A stretch of DNA of 64,000 nucleotides from Peribacillus frigoritolerans (GCF_001636405.1 NZ_KV440950.1:1139712-1203711), one strand, 5' to 3'. Positions 7,733 to 15,773 are shown, numbered from the stretch's first letter. Made by a program: numbers and translations. The notes: generated by a model not told the origin, from the sequence alone.

Positions 7733-8428
7733 TTGGAACACTTAGATGATAGAGACGAAGCTTTTTGGGATAGCTTGAGCTTCTTGAATGAATTAAATAA
7801 TATCGGAAGATTCGATAATGAGGATGTAGCATTTTATCAAGCTAGATTCCTGATAACTGGAAGGCTAATCAATCATATAGCATCCGCATATCACCTTTTA
7901 AAAATGGGGTTAGAAGATGAATGTTTGATTATGTATAGACAATCACTTGAAAATTCATGGCTATTAAAGTATTTCATCCAAAAACCTAATCATGCTCGGG
8001 AATGGATGGATATAGAAAACCCAAAGAACATTAGACCTAAGCAAAGACGAAAAATATTAGAAAATGAAGAAGCTGCGGAACGTATTTACAGTAAATTATC
8101 ATCAGTTGTTCACTCCAATCACAAATCATTTTGGGGAGTTTGTGTCGGCGGCATGTTCAACCGCGTCATAACTGATGAACTTTTCGGTCATCTGATTGCA
8201 ACAGTAAATGAATTTATACAATATTTCACCGAAATCATGAATTTATTTCATACAACCATAGAAGAAACAGAACACGCAGAATTGTATAAAGAAATTTCTC
8301 TAAAATTAGGAATATGTATATATATAACTAGCTATTTCAAAGACCCTAATAGAACAATATCCATGCTAAAAAAGAACGGAGAAGATGATGTTATCCGATA
8401 TTTAAAGTCTAATTATAAAAGAGTTTAA
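7733..8428 (+). CDS. DUF5677-like helical protein
   Basis: 231 residues from a TTG with AAAAAGGAA 9 bases upstream; there is no better start. Almost entirely helical. The features ARFLITGRLINHIASAYHLL, MYRQSLENSWLLKYF and SKLSSVVHSNHKSFWG match the DUF5677/DUF3644-type pattern (helix bundle with an S..VH.N core motif). Members are often found near mobile DNA or defence genes but lack an established activity. No partner gene is adjacent: it is bounded by intergenic elements on both sides. Confidence 0.55.
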   Translation: MEHLDDRDEAFWDSLSFLNELNNIGRFDNEDVAFYQARFLITGRLINHIASAYHLLKMGLEDECLIMYRQSLENSWLLKYFIQKPNHAREWMDIENPKNIRPKQRRKILENEEAAERIYSKLSSVVHSNHKSFWGVCVGGMFNRVITDELFGHLIATVNEFIQYFTEIMNLFHTTIEETEHAELYKEISLKLGICIYITSYFKDPNRTISMLKKNGEDDVIRYLKSNYKRV

Positions 8429-8512
8429 AAGCATTTAAAAATAATGGAAGAGCGATAGCTACCGAGGAGGTTGCCTTTTTCCTTTTCAATAAGGTCGAAA
8501 CTAGCTTTATTA

Positions 8513-8541
8513 TAGAATGAACGGGGCAGGGTAGTTGAACA
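8513..8541 (+). repeat. Three-hairpin element, 3' arm with decayed centre
   Basis: AATGAACGGGGCAGGGTAGTTG is a 3' arm variant; upstream GGTTGCCTTTTTCCTTTTC is a decayed centre. Confidence 0.6.
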
Positions 8542-8670
8542 AGTAAAAGGTTTTTGTGGTGGTTATCTCGAAACTAAATGAGTAGGAAAATCATTTTAAC
8601 ATCAGGGGGGGATGGCTGTTGTACTTAATTTAGGGATCCATATTCTAATTAGAATTGAGGAGTGAATAGA

Positions 8671-9153
8671 ATGACCAACGTAAAAGATATTATTTCTGAC
8701 CAGTTCTTAGCGAATGCTAATGACCCTAGTTGGTACAAACCATTTTCAGAATCAGTTGAAAATTTGACGGAAGAACAGGCTTTATGGAAGCCAAGCAAAG
8801 ATAGTAACAGTATAGCTGAAATTGTACAACATCTGATTTATTGGAATCAAACTTGGCAAACCAGGTACGAAAAATCCAACGTAGACGCTGTATCTTCTAT
8901 CGGAGATAATAATCGGAGCTTTTTAAGTCCTGAATATATGTGCTTTAACGATTTGAAAAAAATCTTATTAGAAGTCCTTTTAAAGTGGGAAGGGTTATTA
9001 ACTAATGAAAAAATAGAAAGTGATGTTATAGGTTTTCCTGAAAAAGTTAAGTGGTGGCAAATTCTTGGAAATGCAACTACCCATAATGCATATCATATCG
9101 GTCAAATTATTTATATAAGGAAACTGCAAAACAGTTGGAAGGCGAATGCATAA
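8671..9153 (+). CDS. DinB-superfamily protein
   Basis: 160 residues from the ATG at 8671, with GAGGAG ending 9 bases before; the GTG at 8662 touches the ribosome binding site and is unlikely. A four-helix bundle with the metal-binding histidines in IVQHLIYWNQTW and THNAYHIGQII is the DinB/YfiT pattern. Related metalloenzymes transfer bacillithiol or mycothiol to xenobiotics, or act as metal-dependent hydrolases. The conserved first helix (WYKPFSESVENLTEEQALWK) is intact. Its substrate is unknown. Confidence 0.85.
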   Translation: MTNVKDIISDQFLANANDPSWYKPFSESVENLTEEQALWKPSKDSNSIAEIVQHLIYWNQTWQTRYEKSNVDAVSSIGDNNRSFLSPEYMCFNDLKKILLEVLLKWEGLLTNEKIESDVIGFPEKVKWWQILGNATTHNAYHIGQIIYIRKLQNSWKANA

Positions 9154-9185
9154 GAAGTTGACTTAGCTGCTAATTGGAACTTTTC

Positions 9186-9238
9186 GCTAGAATGGATTGC
9201 TCGGCAATCCTTTTTTCTTCTTCAACTAAAGGGGCAGC
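9186..9238 (+). repeat. Three-hairpin element, variant centre
   Basis: GGATTGC-TCG-GCAATCC TTTTTTC, then CAACTAAAGGGGCAGCA. A compensated centre stem on a decayed 3' arm. Confidence 0.65.
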
Positions 9239-9303
9239 ATTCCTGTAATGAACGAATCGGTTTATTTATGCAAAGCCAACTAAGTTTGTGAATAAGTACA
9301 CTT

Positions 9304-9376
9304 AAACTAACGGGTGCGTTAGTTCTTTAAAGAGCTGTGACAATCACTCTTTTTCTTGTGGAGCTAATGGGGTAAT
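9304..9376 (+). repeat. Three-hairpin element, full but diverged
   Basis: AAACTAACGGGTGCGTTAG, centre AAGAGCTGTGACAATCACTC with TTTTTCTTGTGG, then AGCTAATGGGGTAATTT. It forms a tandem with the copy at 9186. Confidence 0.7.
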
Positions 9377-9445
9377 TTAATATAATAAGAATTATAGAAA
9401 GTATAAAGGACCGGAAATTCACTATATTAAAGGGTGAGAAATGAC

Positions 9446-10354
9446 ATGCCAAGAAAGTACCGATTATATCAAATTGATTCATTTACGAAAGAAAAATTAT
9501 CGGGTAATCCTGCTGGTGTAATTACAAATGCAGATGGTTTATCTTCGGGTGAGATGCAGAGGATAGCAAGAGAGCTAAACAATTCGGAAACGGCATTTAT
9601 CTTTAAATCAGCCAATAGTGAATCTGATGTACATATTCGTTTTTTTACGCCTACACATGAGGTTCCCATTTGTGGACATGCGACGATTGCGGCCCACTAT
9701 GCTCGTGCAGTTGAAAATAGTTTAAATACAGTTAAAGTTTATCATAAAACCGGTGCCGGCATTTTACCAGTCGATGTGATTAATGAAGATAATGATTACA
9801 AAATTATAATGACGCAGGGGAGTATTAGTTTTGAAACGGTGATTGATGGTGTAGCTTTGGAAAACATATTAACGGCTCTCAATATTAGTGAAAAAGATTT
9901 ATTAGAAGATTGTCCAGTACAAATCGTTTCTACCGGGCATTCCAAGGTGATGATTGGAATAAGGAGTTCGGAACTTCTTCACAAATTAAACCCTAATATG
10001 GATCTACTTACAAAAGTCAGTGGATTAATTAATTGCAATGGTTTCTATGTTTTTACGATGAATGCTCCCGACTCGGAAATTTTAATTCATGGAAGAATGT
10101 TTGCTCCTGCAATTGGTATTAACGAAGACCCTGTTACGGGTAATGCGAACGGTCCTTTAGGCGCATACTTAATACACCATGGACTTGTCAAACATGATAA
10201 TTCTTTATTCAGTTTTAAAGCAGTGCAGGGCGAAGCTATAAAACGGTCGGGTATCATTGATGTCCAAGTGAAAATTTGTAATCAGGAACCAGAGGAAGTA
10301 AGGATTGCGGGAAATGCTGTAATCGTATTTAAGTCCGAGTTATTACTTGAATAG
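9446..10354 (+). CDS. PhzF-family isomerase
   Basis: 302 residues from the ATG at 9446, with AAAGGGTGAG as ribosome binding site. Motifs: FTKEKLSGNPAGVI at the start, the catalytic glutamate region LNNSETAFIF, THEVPICGHATIAAH, and NEDPVTGNANGPLGAYL in the second half. This is the PhzF two-domain fold of diaminopimelate-epimerase type. Phenazine PhzF isomerises DHHA, but stand-alone Bacillus members act on unknown small molecules. There is no phenazine cluster here, so that pathway should not be inferred. Confidence 0.9.
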   Translation: MPRKYRLYQIDSFTKEKLSGNPAGVITNADGLSSGEMQRIARELNNSETAFIFKSANSESDVHIRFFTPTHEVPICGHATIAAHYARAVENSLNTVKVYHKTGAGILPVDVINEDNDYKIIMTQGSISFETVIDGVALENILTALNISEKDLLEDCPVQIVSTGHSKVMIGIRSSELLHKLNPNMDLLTKVSGLINCNGFYVFTMNAPDSEILIHGRMFAPAIGINEDPVTGNANGPLGAYLIHHGLVKHDNSLFSFKAVQGEAIKRSGIIDVQVKICNQEPEEVRIAGNAVIVFKSELLLE

Positions 10355-10357
10355 CCA

Positions 10358-10434
10358 TTCAACGTGCGTTAGCTAAGATCGAAGCTGTCTCAAGGCAGCC
10401 TTTTTCTTATGGCACTAACGGGGCAGGTTAGTTG
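10358..10434 (+). repeat. Three-hairpin element, full copy
   Basis: TCAACGTGCGTTAGCTAAGATCG, centre AAGCTGTCTCAAGGCAGCC, TTTTTCTTATGGC, then ACTAACGGGGCAGGTTAGTTG. Confidence 0.85.
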
Positions 10435-10533
10435 ACGAAGGAATTTCCATTTTCCACACAAATGAAAAGGTGTTAAATGGTATGATTAAACAAAAATTTG
10501 TATCGAACTTGATTTTTAGGGGGAAATATATTC

Positions 10534-10761
10534 TTGAAAATAGTTAGAATTATCTTAGCAATAATTGTTCTTGCTTTATCAGCCTATCAGCTAATAACTG
10601 AAACCTTTGTAATGCTGTATTTAATGTTGATCGTGGGGGCACTTATGTTGGTAACAGGATTAGTCGAACTTCAAAAAGATAGAAAAGGAGGATTTTTGGG
10701 GTGCGTTGTTGTCTCATTCTTTCTTTTCTTTGTTTCAATACAGGGTTTCTTAATGAACTAA
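10534..10761 (+). CDS. Small two- or three-helix membrane protein, DUF3953-like
   Basis: 75 residues from a TTG with GGGGGAAA 8 bases upstream. Helices: VRIILAIIVLALSAYQLI, MLYLMLIVGALMLVTGLVEL and LGCVVVSFFLFFVSIQGFL. The spacing, the LQKDRKG loop and the SIQGFLMN ending match a small Bacillus family (DUF3953, from memory). Its last codons, ATG AAC TAA, are the opening bases of a copy of the dispersed element, so the element supplies the stop codon. Confidence 0.65.
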   Translation: MKIVRIILAIIVLALSAYQLITETFVMLYLMLIVGALMLVTGLVELQKDRKGGFLGCVVVSFFLFFVSIQGFLMN

Positions 10762-10813
10762 CGGGTGCGTTAGCTGAAGATCGGAGCTGTTATTAAGGCA
10801 GCTTTTTCTTAAT
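10754..10813 (+). repeat. Three-hairpin element, 3' arm replaced by gene debris
   Basis: GAACTAACGGGTGCGTTAGC, centre GAGCTGTTATTAAGGCAGCT, TTTTTCTTA. At this point the 3' arm is replaced by the relic at 10811. Confidence 0.8.
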
Positions 10814-10885
10814 GATATAGCTAAAATGACTGGCGTTCCACGTTCCACTATTTACGCTAAAGTGAAAGAGATGACTAGCAAATAG
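10811..10885 (+). pseudogene. Helix-turn-helix tail relic, resolvase-like
   Basis: A start-less frame reads NDIAKMTGVPRSTIYAKVKE then MTSK and stop. DIA-x-x-TGVPRSTIY is the DNA-recognition helix-turn-helix found at the C-terminus of serine recombinases and some regulators. It begins exactly where the dispersed element breaks off, suggesting a recombination junction. Confidence 0.5.
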
Positions 10886-11010
10886 CTAATCGTGTTTTTT
10901 AAACTTTAAAATTATTTAAAGGGTGATTTTAAGCGTCTACTAACTGTACAAATTGGAGTAATACAGTAATCTTACATGTAAGAGAATGGTTAACATAAGC
11001 ATTGAAAAAA

Positions 11011-11035
11011 AGGATCTTCAAATCGAAGACCCTTT
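11011..11035 (-). terminator. Terminator of the lipoprotein gene
   Basis: AGGATCTTC-AAATC-GAAGACCCT with AAAAAAA on its left, i.e. a T run when read on the minus strand. Confidence 0.7.
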
Positions 11036-11043
11036 CTCGGTGC

Positions 11044-12039
11044 CTATTTAGTTAATGGTATTTTAATATCATCACCAACTTCAAGAATACTATCTTTGCG
11101 ATCCTTAACCGGAGCAAAAATCAAAATATATTCGTCCTCTGCGCCCTCTACTTCACCCTTACTAAAAACTGGATCAACTTTTTCACCAGCAGATTTCAAG
11201 AATACACCAGATTTTTTATCATCAACGATATAACCGTATTCTTTATCAACTTTCCTTGCATTAAGAAATTTATCTTCTAATTTGCTCATTACTCTGTATT
11301 GCATTCCACTTTCATCTTTTAGGAGTTTTGTGTCAGATCCAGTAACAACTACTCTTGTTTCAAATGCTGAAAACTCTATCTGCTTAATCTTGTATGTTTC
11401 GTTTTCAAACGTGAATTCTTTATTTATTTCTACGGCTTCTCTTTTTGAGACAGCAGATTGATCGAGTTTAAAATCGAGTGGCCATGTCGTTTGTACACTG
11501 TCCCTCCCACTGTCATTCCAAATTGTCAAATTTTCGATTTCTAAACGAATGTCTTGGCCATCATATTTTTTGATTGATTCAAAGGATAAGGCTTCAGCCA
11601 TCTTGTTTTCTTTACTATCGTAATAATTACTTCCCCATCCCACATTGTCTAACTTCTTTCGTTCATCTCCAACAATCAAGTAGATTGAACTTACACCCTC
11701 AAAAAGGTCGATATAATGTTTTTTTAAATTTGTTTTTTCACTTTGATAGGTCAGTAACAGTTTTGTTTCCTTTTCATCCGTCAACACCCTGTTAAAATGC
11801 ACTGTTATGTCATGTTTTTTATCATAAAATGTTTGATCAAGAACTTGGCCATGTCCTAGTTTAATTGCCGCCTTAACACCTGTATCATCAATATGTTTGC
11901 TCAAAAATATTTTATCGTCGTTCTTAACTGTTTCAGCTTGTGAATTAACACTCTCAGTAGTAGAATTTTGTGTTTTGGAGCCACAAGCTGATAGTATCAA
12001 TAACATTAATAAAAAAGTAATTAATATTTTTTTAGACAT
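11044..12039 (-). CDS. Secreted lipoprotein of unknown function
   Basis: 331 residues from an ATG at 12039 with AAAAGGAG upstream. A signal peptide ends in the lipobox LSAC (Cys19), so the mature protein is anchored to the outer face of the membrane. After a Ser/Thr/Asn-rich linker come two beta-rich halves (about 60-190 and 200-330), reminiscent of DUF4179/DUF5643-type extracellular domains. It has its own terminator. No enzyme motif is visible. A sensor, stabiliser or binding role cannot be told apart. Confidence 0.75.
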   Translation of the reverse strand: MSKKILITFLLMLLILSACGSKTQNSTTESVNSQAETVKNDDKIFLSKHIDDTGVKAAIKLGHGQVLDQTFYDKKHDITVHFNRVLTDEKETKLLLTYQSEKTNLKKHYIDLFEGVSSIYLIVGDERKKLDNVGWGSNYYDSKENKMAEALSFESIKKYDGQDIRLEIENLTIWNDSGRDSVQTTWPLDFKLDQSAVSKREAVEINKEFTFENETYKIKQIEFSAFETRVVVTGSDTKLLKDESGMQYRVMSKLEDKFLNARKVDKEYGYIVDDKKSGVFLKSAGEKVDPVFSKGEVEGAEDEYILIFAPVKDRKDSILEVGDDIKIPLTK

Positions 12040-12221
12040 CTAATTTTCTCCTTTTTATAAGGGATGTCCAATTTCAACAAATGAAAATGCACAATACCCT
12101 TTCTTTATTTGTTGTATTTTACCACATAAATCCATAAATGAATTCTTACCTTATTAATATTTTATTGAATACTCCATACAAAACTAGTTAACAATATTGT
12201 AATTTCAGGAAGAAGCTAAAA

Positions 12222-12286
12222 AAACAAACCCATGTGTATTGTATCAGCGGTTTGTTTCTTAGGGCACTAACGGGGCAGGTTAGTTG
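12222..12286 (+). repeat. Three-hairpin element, unusual centre
   Basis: Centre stem AAACAAACC / GGTTTGTTT (loop of 18), then CTTAGGGC and ACTAACGGGGCAGGTTAGTT. It lies upstream of both flanking genes (between divergent transcripts), so it cannot serve as their terminator. Confidence 0.7.
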
Positions 12287-12322
12287 CATAACAATTGTTG
12301 AATTTATTAAGAAAAATAAAAT

Positions 12323-12371
12323 TGACTAGAGAAAAAGTTAATGTTAAATTTACCTTACGAACGTTCGTTAG
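12323..12371 (+). promoter_or_regulatory. Promoter and palindromic operator for the SMR genes
   Basis: TTGACT, a 17-base spacer, then TAAATT form a likely SigA promoter. Immediately downstream, ACGAACGTTCGT (about 12358-12369) is a perfect 12-base palindrome overlapping the expected start of transcription, the usual place for a TetR-type repressor. No tetR gene is next to it; the regulator would be encoded elsewhere. Confidence 0.6.
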
Positions 12372-12424
12372 CTTGGTGAAATGACGTCAGAGCGATTTTA
12401 GGAAATGGGATTGGAGGGAATTTA

Positions 12425-12505
12425 ATGAATCGAAAGTGGGCATATATTATTATTGCCGGTATTATTGCTTGGTATTTGCATTTGCGTGGACTTTCTAATG
12501 ATTAG
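12425..12505 (+). pseudogene. Truncated duplicate of the SMR gene start
   Basis: TTGGAGGGAATTTA-ATG opens a 26-codon frame, MNRKWAYIIIAGIIAWYLHL then RGLSND. Its first 14 codons copy the true SMR gene (MNRNWANVIYAGII), including the ribosome binding site. After that the frame diverges and stops. It is a partial tandem duplication, though it could now act as an upstream leader peptide because it is translated just before the real gene. Confidence 0.6.
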
Positions 12506-12524
12506 TGATCTTGGAGGGAATTTT

Positions 12525-12866
12525 ATGAATCGAAATTGGGCTAATGTTATTTATGCCGGTATTATTGAGATATTGTGGGCAATGGGATTGAAGTATTCAA
12601 ATAATTTGATTTCTTGGGCGGGCACATTTTTTCTTATCTATATATCCTTTGTTGTTTTGATGAAAGCTACAAAAAAACTACCCGTTGCTACTGTCTATGC
12701 TGTCTTTACAGGAATAGGAACTGCGGGAACAGTCTTGGTGGAAATGGTGGTTTTTGGAGAACCTTTCAGTTGGACAAAAATATTGTTTATTCTCCTCCTT
12801 CTGTCTGGTGTAGTAGGATTAAAACTTGTCACAACTGAATCAAGCAAGAAAGAAGGTGCAGTATAA
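12525..12866 (+). CDS. SMR-family efflux subunit (first of a pair)
   Basis: 113 residues, ATG at 12525 with GGAGGG. Four membrane helices, with the SMR glutamate in IIEILWAMGLKYS (about residue 14), KLPVATVYAVFTGIG and VVFGEPFSW. Stops one base before the next ATG (TAA-ATG), so the two genes are translationally coupled and should form an antiparallel heterodimer such as YkkC/YkkD-type pairs. Possible substrates are guanidinium or quaternary ammonium compounds. No guanidine riboswitch is seen upstream; control looks to be by a repressor. Confidence 0.9.
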   Translation: MNRNWANVIYAGIIEILWAMGLKYSNNLISWAGTFFLIYISFVVLMKATKKLPVATVYAVFTGIGTAGTVLVEMVVFGEPFSWTKILFILLLLSGVVGLKLVTTESSKKEGAV

Positions 12867-13181
12867 ATGGCTTGGTTATATCTTGTCTTGGCTGGAGCTT
12901 TTGAAGTGGTTGGGGTTACGGGTATGAATAAAGTTGTTAAAGATAAAAACTTACAGTCGTATATAGTATTATTTATGGGATTTATAATTAGTTTTGGTTT
13001 TCTAAGTTTAGCTATGAAAACTCTCCCTATGGGAATCTCCTATGCGGTATGGACAGGGATTGGAACTGTGGGAGGAGTAATTATTGGAATGTTGTTTTAT
13101 GGAGAATCAAAAGATTGGAAACGAATTTTATTTATAGGGGCAATTTTAGTAGCAGTAGTGGGTTTGAAATTGACATCATAA
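12867..13181 (+). CDS. SMR-family efflux subunit (second of a pair)
   Basis: 104 residues starting directly after the stop of the first subunit. Contains the conserved Glu in AGAFEVVGVTGMNK, LPMGISYAVWTGIGTVGG and FYGESKDWKR, with four helices. Differences in loop charge between the two subunits are expected for fixed opposite membrane orientations. Followed by a dispersed-element copy that probably ends the transcript. Confidence 0.9.
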   Translation: MAWLYLVLAGAFEVVGVTGMNKVVKDKNLQSYIVLFMGFIISFGFLSLAMKTLPMGISYAVWTGIGTVGGVIIGMLFYGESKDWKRILFIGAILVAVVGLKLTS

Positions 13182-13196
13182 ATATCATACGTTGTT

Positions 13197-13268
13197 GAAC
13201 TAACGGGTGCGTTAGCTGAAGATCGGAGCTGTCTTAAGACAGCTTTTTCTTCTTTAACTAACAGGTGT
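13197..13268 (+). repeat. Three-hairpin element, start of a longer duplicated block
   Basis: GAACTAACGGGTGCGTTAGC, centre GAGCTGTCTTAAGACAGCT, TTTTTCTTCT, then TTAACTAACAGGTGTTACTG. The sequence from here to about 13365 is repeated at 45655-45822. Confidence 0.85.
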
Positions 13269-13365
13269 TACTGTTTAATGAAAACTCTAGTATAATAGTT
13301 ATTCTTTTGACTCTACTGACTATTAATACGGTATAGATTGAGAGGAACAGGTGTGTTCTAAACTG
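13197..13365 (+). repeat. Long repeat A, copy 1 (about 170 bp)
   Basis: Shares with 45655-45822 the element, TTTAATG..AAATCTA, TAGTATAATAGTT, TCTTTTG.CT..ACTG.CTATTAATA and GGTATAGATTG.GAG. In the second copy this block leads into the ATG of a tyrosine recombinase start, so it looks like that gene's promoter and leader. Confidence 0.8.
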
Positions 13366-13387
13366 ATGTATCGTGTCACCCCATCGA

Positions 13388-13618
13388 ATGAGTATTTCTC
13401 AAGCGTGGACCATTATAAAACTGGTAGCAAAGAGAACGGACATTAAAAAGAGCATTCATCCCCACCAGCTTAGACATAGTTATGCCACAAATTTATTGAA
13501 TAATGGAGCGCCTATAGAAGTGAATCAAAATTTTAATGGGTCATGAAAGGAAACCACAAAAATTTATGCATATCCAAGTGGTGCAATGCGGAGAGACTTG
13601 TATAGAAAGTATTTTTAA
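13388..13618 (+). pseudogene. Tyrosine recombinase C-terminal relic
   Basis: Reads MSISQAWTIIKLVAKRTDIK, then KSIHPHQLRHSYATNLLNNG, then APIEV. HPHQLRHS is box II (His-x-x-Arg) of the phage integrase/XerC family. After that the frame breaks (expected MGHEKETT), and another frame gives ETTKIYAYPSGAMRRDLYRK and YF with the catalytic Tyr. The catalytic core before box II is missing. A dead integrase sitting behind long repeat A. Confidence 0.8.
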
Positions 13619-13672
13619 GGGACCAAGGGTCCTTTTTATTTTGTTCTTAATAAACTATCGGGGCAGGATAGT
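13617..13672 (+). repeat. Three-hairpin element, variant
   Basis: GGGACC-AA-GGGTCC TTTTTATT centre followed by AAACTATCGGGGCAGGATAGTT. Confidence 0.65.
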
Positions 13673-13799
13673 TCATCAAGCATATTGTATTCGAACTATG
13701 CAATAAATACTGAACCATGAGAATAGAAAAATGATATTTAAATCTATTTATTGGATTTTATGGTAAAATTAGTTATAACTTTAATCATATGTAAAAGAA

Positions 13800-13898
13800 A
13801 TGGAACAATTCCTTATAAAAAAGCACATTGAAAACCAATATGAGAATGATGAGTATCAAGACGAGGATAGACAGTTTATGCAAAGTATAGCTGTGTGA
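13800..13898 (+). CDS. Possible 32-residue acidic peptide
   Basis: ATG at 13800 opens MEQFLIKKHIENQYENDEYQ, then DEDRQFMQSIAV and stop. There is no clear ribosome binding site. It may be the tail of a lost gene. Low confidence. Confidence 0.2.
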   Translation: MEQFLIKKHIENQYENDEYQDEDRQFMQSIAV

Positions 13899-13957
13899 TT
13901 AATATGGATCAACAAGCAAACACCCATACAATATTAATAGAAAGAGAGGAATGCCTT

Positions 13958-15127
13958 ATGAAAATACGTAGTCAAATTACGTTTGCAAGTCTGGCCCTAT
14001 TAATAACGGGAAGTTCCCTGCTATACACATCACCACCCTCAATTGCAAAAGTAGAGCCTACTCAAAATGTATCTAGTCCGTTACAAACAAGCACTCAACG
14101 AGGTCATAATTCCGTCAAGCAAGCAATGCGGGATACATTGCAACTTGGATTCCCAGGGATACTTGCTAAAACTTCCGAGGATGGAAAAACGTGGGGTCAT
14201 GCCGCTGGGGTAGCGAATCTGAGCACCAAGAAACCAATGAAAACAGATTTTCGTTTTCGCATTGGCAGCGTGACGAAGACGTTCACCGCAACGGTTGTAC
14301 TTCAATTAGCTGGAGAGAACCGCTTGAGTCTAGACGACTCCATCGAAAAATGGTTGCCTGGTGTCATTCAAGGAAACGGATATAATGATAAACAGATTAC
14401 CATCCGGCAGATATTGAACCATACAAGTGGTATCGCTGAATACTCAAGGTCAAAAGACGCTGATTTTATGGATACAAAAAAATCGTATACGGCTGAAGAA
14501 CTAGTGAAGATGGGGATTTCACTGCCCCCAGACTTTGACCCAGGAAAGGGCTGGTCCTATTCAAACACAGGATACGTATTACTGGGTATTCTTATTGAAA
14601 AAGTAACCGGAAACAGCTACGCGGAAGAGATTGAAAATCGGATTATTGAACCGCTTGAATTGTCGGAGACATTCCTGCCTGGAAATTCAAGCGTTATTCC
14701 AGGCACCAAGCACGCTCGGGGATATTCCCAACCAGACGAAGCAAGTGAGATAAAAGACGTTACCTATTATAACCCAAGTGCAGGTAGCTCGGCTGGAGAT
14801 ATGATTTCTACTGCTGACGACTTAAATAAATTCTTCTCTTCCTTGCTTGGTGGCAAATTACTGAAGGAACAGCAACTAAAACAAATGCTTACTACAGTTC
14901 CTACAGGAAGAGCAGGAATTGATGGATATGGCCTTGGAATATTTGAAACTAAGCTTCCAAACGGTGTCTCGATATGGGGACACACAGGTGGCATTCTAGG
15001 GTTTTCTACTATTGCTGGAGGTACACTTGGAGGCAAGCATACGTTGGTGGTCAGTTTGAACAGTTTGGGTAGGGATAACAGTCCTAATCCTTTTAAAAAT
15101 ATTTTACTTGCTGAATTTAGCAAGTAG
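13958..15127 (+). CDS. Secreted serine hydrolase of the class C beta-lactamase/DD-peptidase fold
   Basis: 389 residues from the ATG at 13958 (AGAGAGGAA upstream; the longer frame from 13895 lacks a site). A signal peptide covers about residues 1-30. Catalytic motifs: SVTK (Ser104, Lys107), YSN in the segment GWSYSNTGYVLLG and HTG in WGHTGGILGF. Family members include D-Ala-D-Ala carboxypeptidases, esterases and penicillin-binding-related hydrolases; true class C lactamases are one branch only, so resistance should not be assumed. Monocistronic. Confidence 0.9.
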   Translation: MKIRSQITFASLALLITGSSLLYTSPPSIAKVEPTQNVSSPLQTSTQRGHNSVKQAMRDTLQLGFPGILAKTSEDGKTWGHAAGVANLSTKKPMKTDFRFRIGSVTKTFTATVVLQLAGENRLSLDDSIEKWLPGVIQGNGYNDKQITIRQILNHTSGIAEYSRSKDADFMDTKKSYTAEELVKMGISLPPDFDPGKGWSYSNTGYVLLGILIEKVTGNSYAEEIENRIIEPLELSETFLPGNSSVIPGTKHARGYSQPDEASEIKDVTYYNPSAGSSAGDMISTADDLNKFFSSLLGGKLLKEQQLKQMLTTVPTGRAGIDGYGLGIFETKLPNGVSIWGHTGGILGFSTIAGGTLGGKHTLVVSLNSLGRDNSPNPFKNILLAEFSK

Positions 15128-15176
15128 GCAAAAATAAAAATACACCTCATCAACCATAGTGGTAAGCTTTGTTATT

Positions 15177-15275
15177 GACCTAACGGTTGCGTTAACTGAA
15201 GATCAGAGCTGTCTTTGAAGATCGGAGCTATCTTTAAGACACTTTTTCTTATGTAACTAGAGTGGCTGTTTAATT
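15177..15275 (+). repeat. Three-hairpin element with internal duplication
   Basis: CCTAACGGTTGCGTTAACTG, then the block GAAGATC.GAGCT.TCTTT occurs twice before ACTTTTTCTTATG and AACTAGAGTGGCTGTTTAATTG. The central hairpin is destroyed by the duplication. Confidence 0.7.
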
Positions 15276-15330
15276 GAAGAAGAATTAAGGATTGCAAAGA
15301 ATACTGGATTAAAAATTAAGGTGGAATATT

Positions 15331-15678
15331 ATGAATGTAGAATTAACAAGGTTTAGAGTAAATGAAGGTAAATCAGAAATAGTAGATGAATGGTTGAAAT
15401 TTTTAAACGACAATATGAAGGATGTACTTATTACTTTAGAAGGTGAAAGGATGTATGTTGAAACCATATTTAGAGAGAAACTTGATGGGAATGAGTATTT
15501 ATATTGGTACTCAGTACAAGGAGAAGGTGGTCAAAATGTAGAAGAATCAAAACATTGGATTGATAAAAAGCATTTAGAATATTGGGAGGAATGTATAGAC
15601 TCAAGTTTTAGACCTGTTGACCTAAATACGGAGGTTGTTATGATACCTGAGAAAGTTAGGGAAATAATGAAACCGTAA
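15331..15678 (+). CDS. DUF6176-like protein
   Basis: 115 residues, ATG with AAGGTGGAA upstream. Ferredoxin-like alpha/beta content with VELTRFRVNEGKSEIVDEWL, ERMYVETIFREKLDGNEYLYW and HLEYWEECID. The family (DUF6176, from memory) has the same RF.V..GK...V.EW start. No catalytic motif is visible; such dimeric alpha/beta barrels often act as small monooxygenases or binding proteins. It is a single gene followed by an element copy. Confidence 0.6.
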   Translation: MNVELTRFRVNEGKSEIVDEWLKFLNDNMKDVLITLEGERMYVETIFREKLDGNEYLYWYSVQGEGGQNVEESKHWIDKKHLEYWEECIDSSFRPVDLNTEVVMIPEKVREIMKP

Positions 15679-15719
15679 ATTATAATGAAAGTACAGTAAT
15701 GGTTATTATTGCAATGCAA

Positions 15720-15773
15720 GGAGCTGATTAGCAGCTCCTTTTCTTAATGAACTAAAGGGGCAGGTTAGTTGAA
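15720..15773 (+). repeat. Three-hairpin element without 5' arm
   Basis: Perfect centre GGAGCTG-ATTAG-CAGCTCC, TTTTCTTAATG, then AACTAAAGGGGCAGGTTAGTTG and AAGAAG. Confidence 0.8.

Noticed and set aside
9446-10354. Phenazine biosynthesis
   Set aside because: A lone PhzF-family gene is not evidence for the pathway; no other phz genes.
12040-12424. Guanidine riboswitch ahead of the SMR pair
   Set aside because: The conserved loop motifs are not visible; a SigA promoter with a palindromic operator explains the region better.
13958-15127. AmpC-type beta-lactamase conferring resistance
   Set aside because: The fold and motifs fit, but the family is mostly DD-peptidases and esterases; no sequence feature proves lactamase activity.
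14767-15153. 128-codon reverse frame opposite the serine hydrolase
   Set aside because: Overlaps a well-supported gene completely and has Pro/Ser-rich low-information content.
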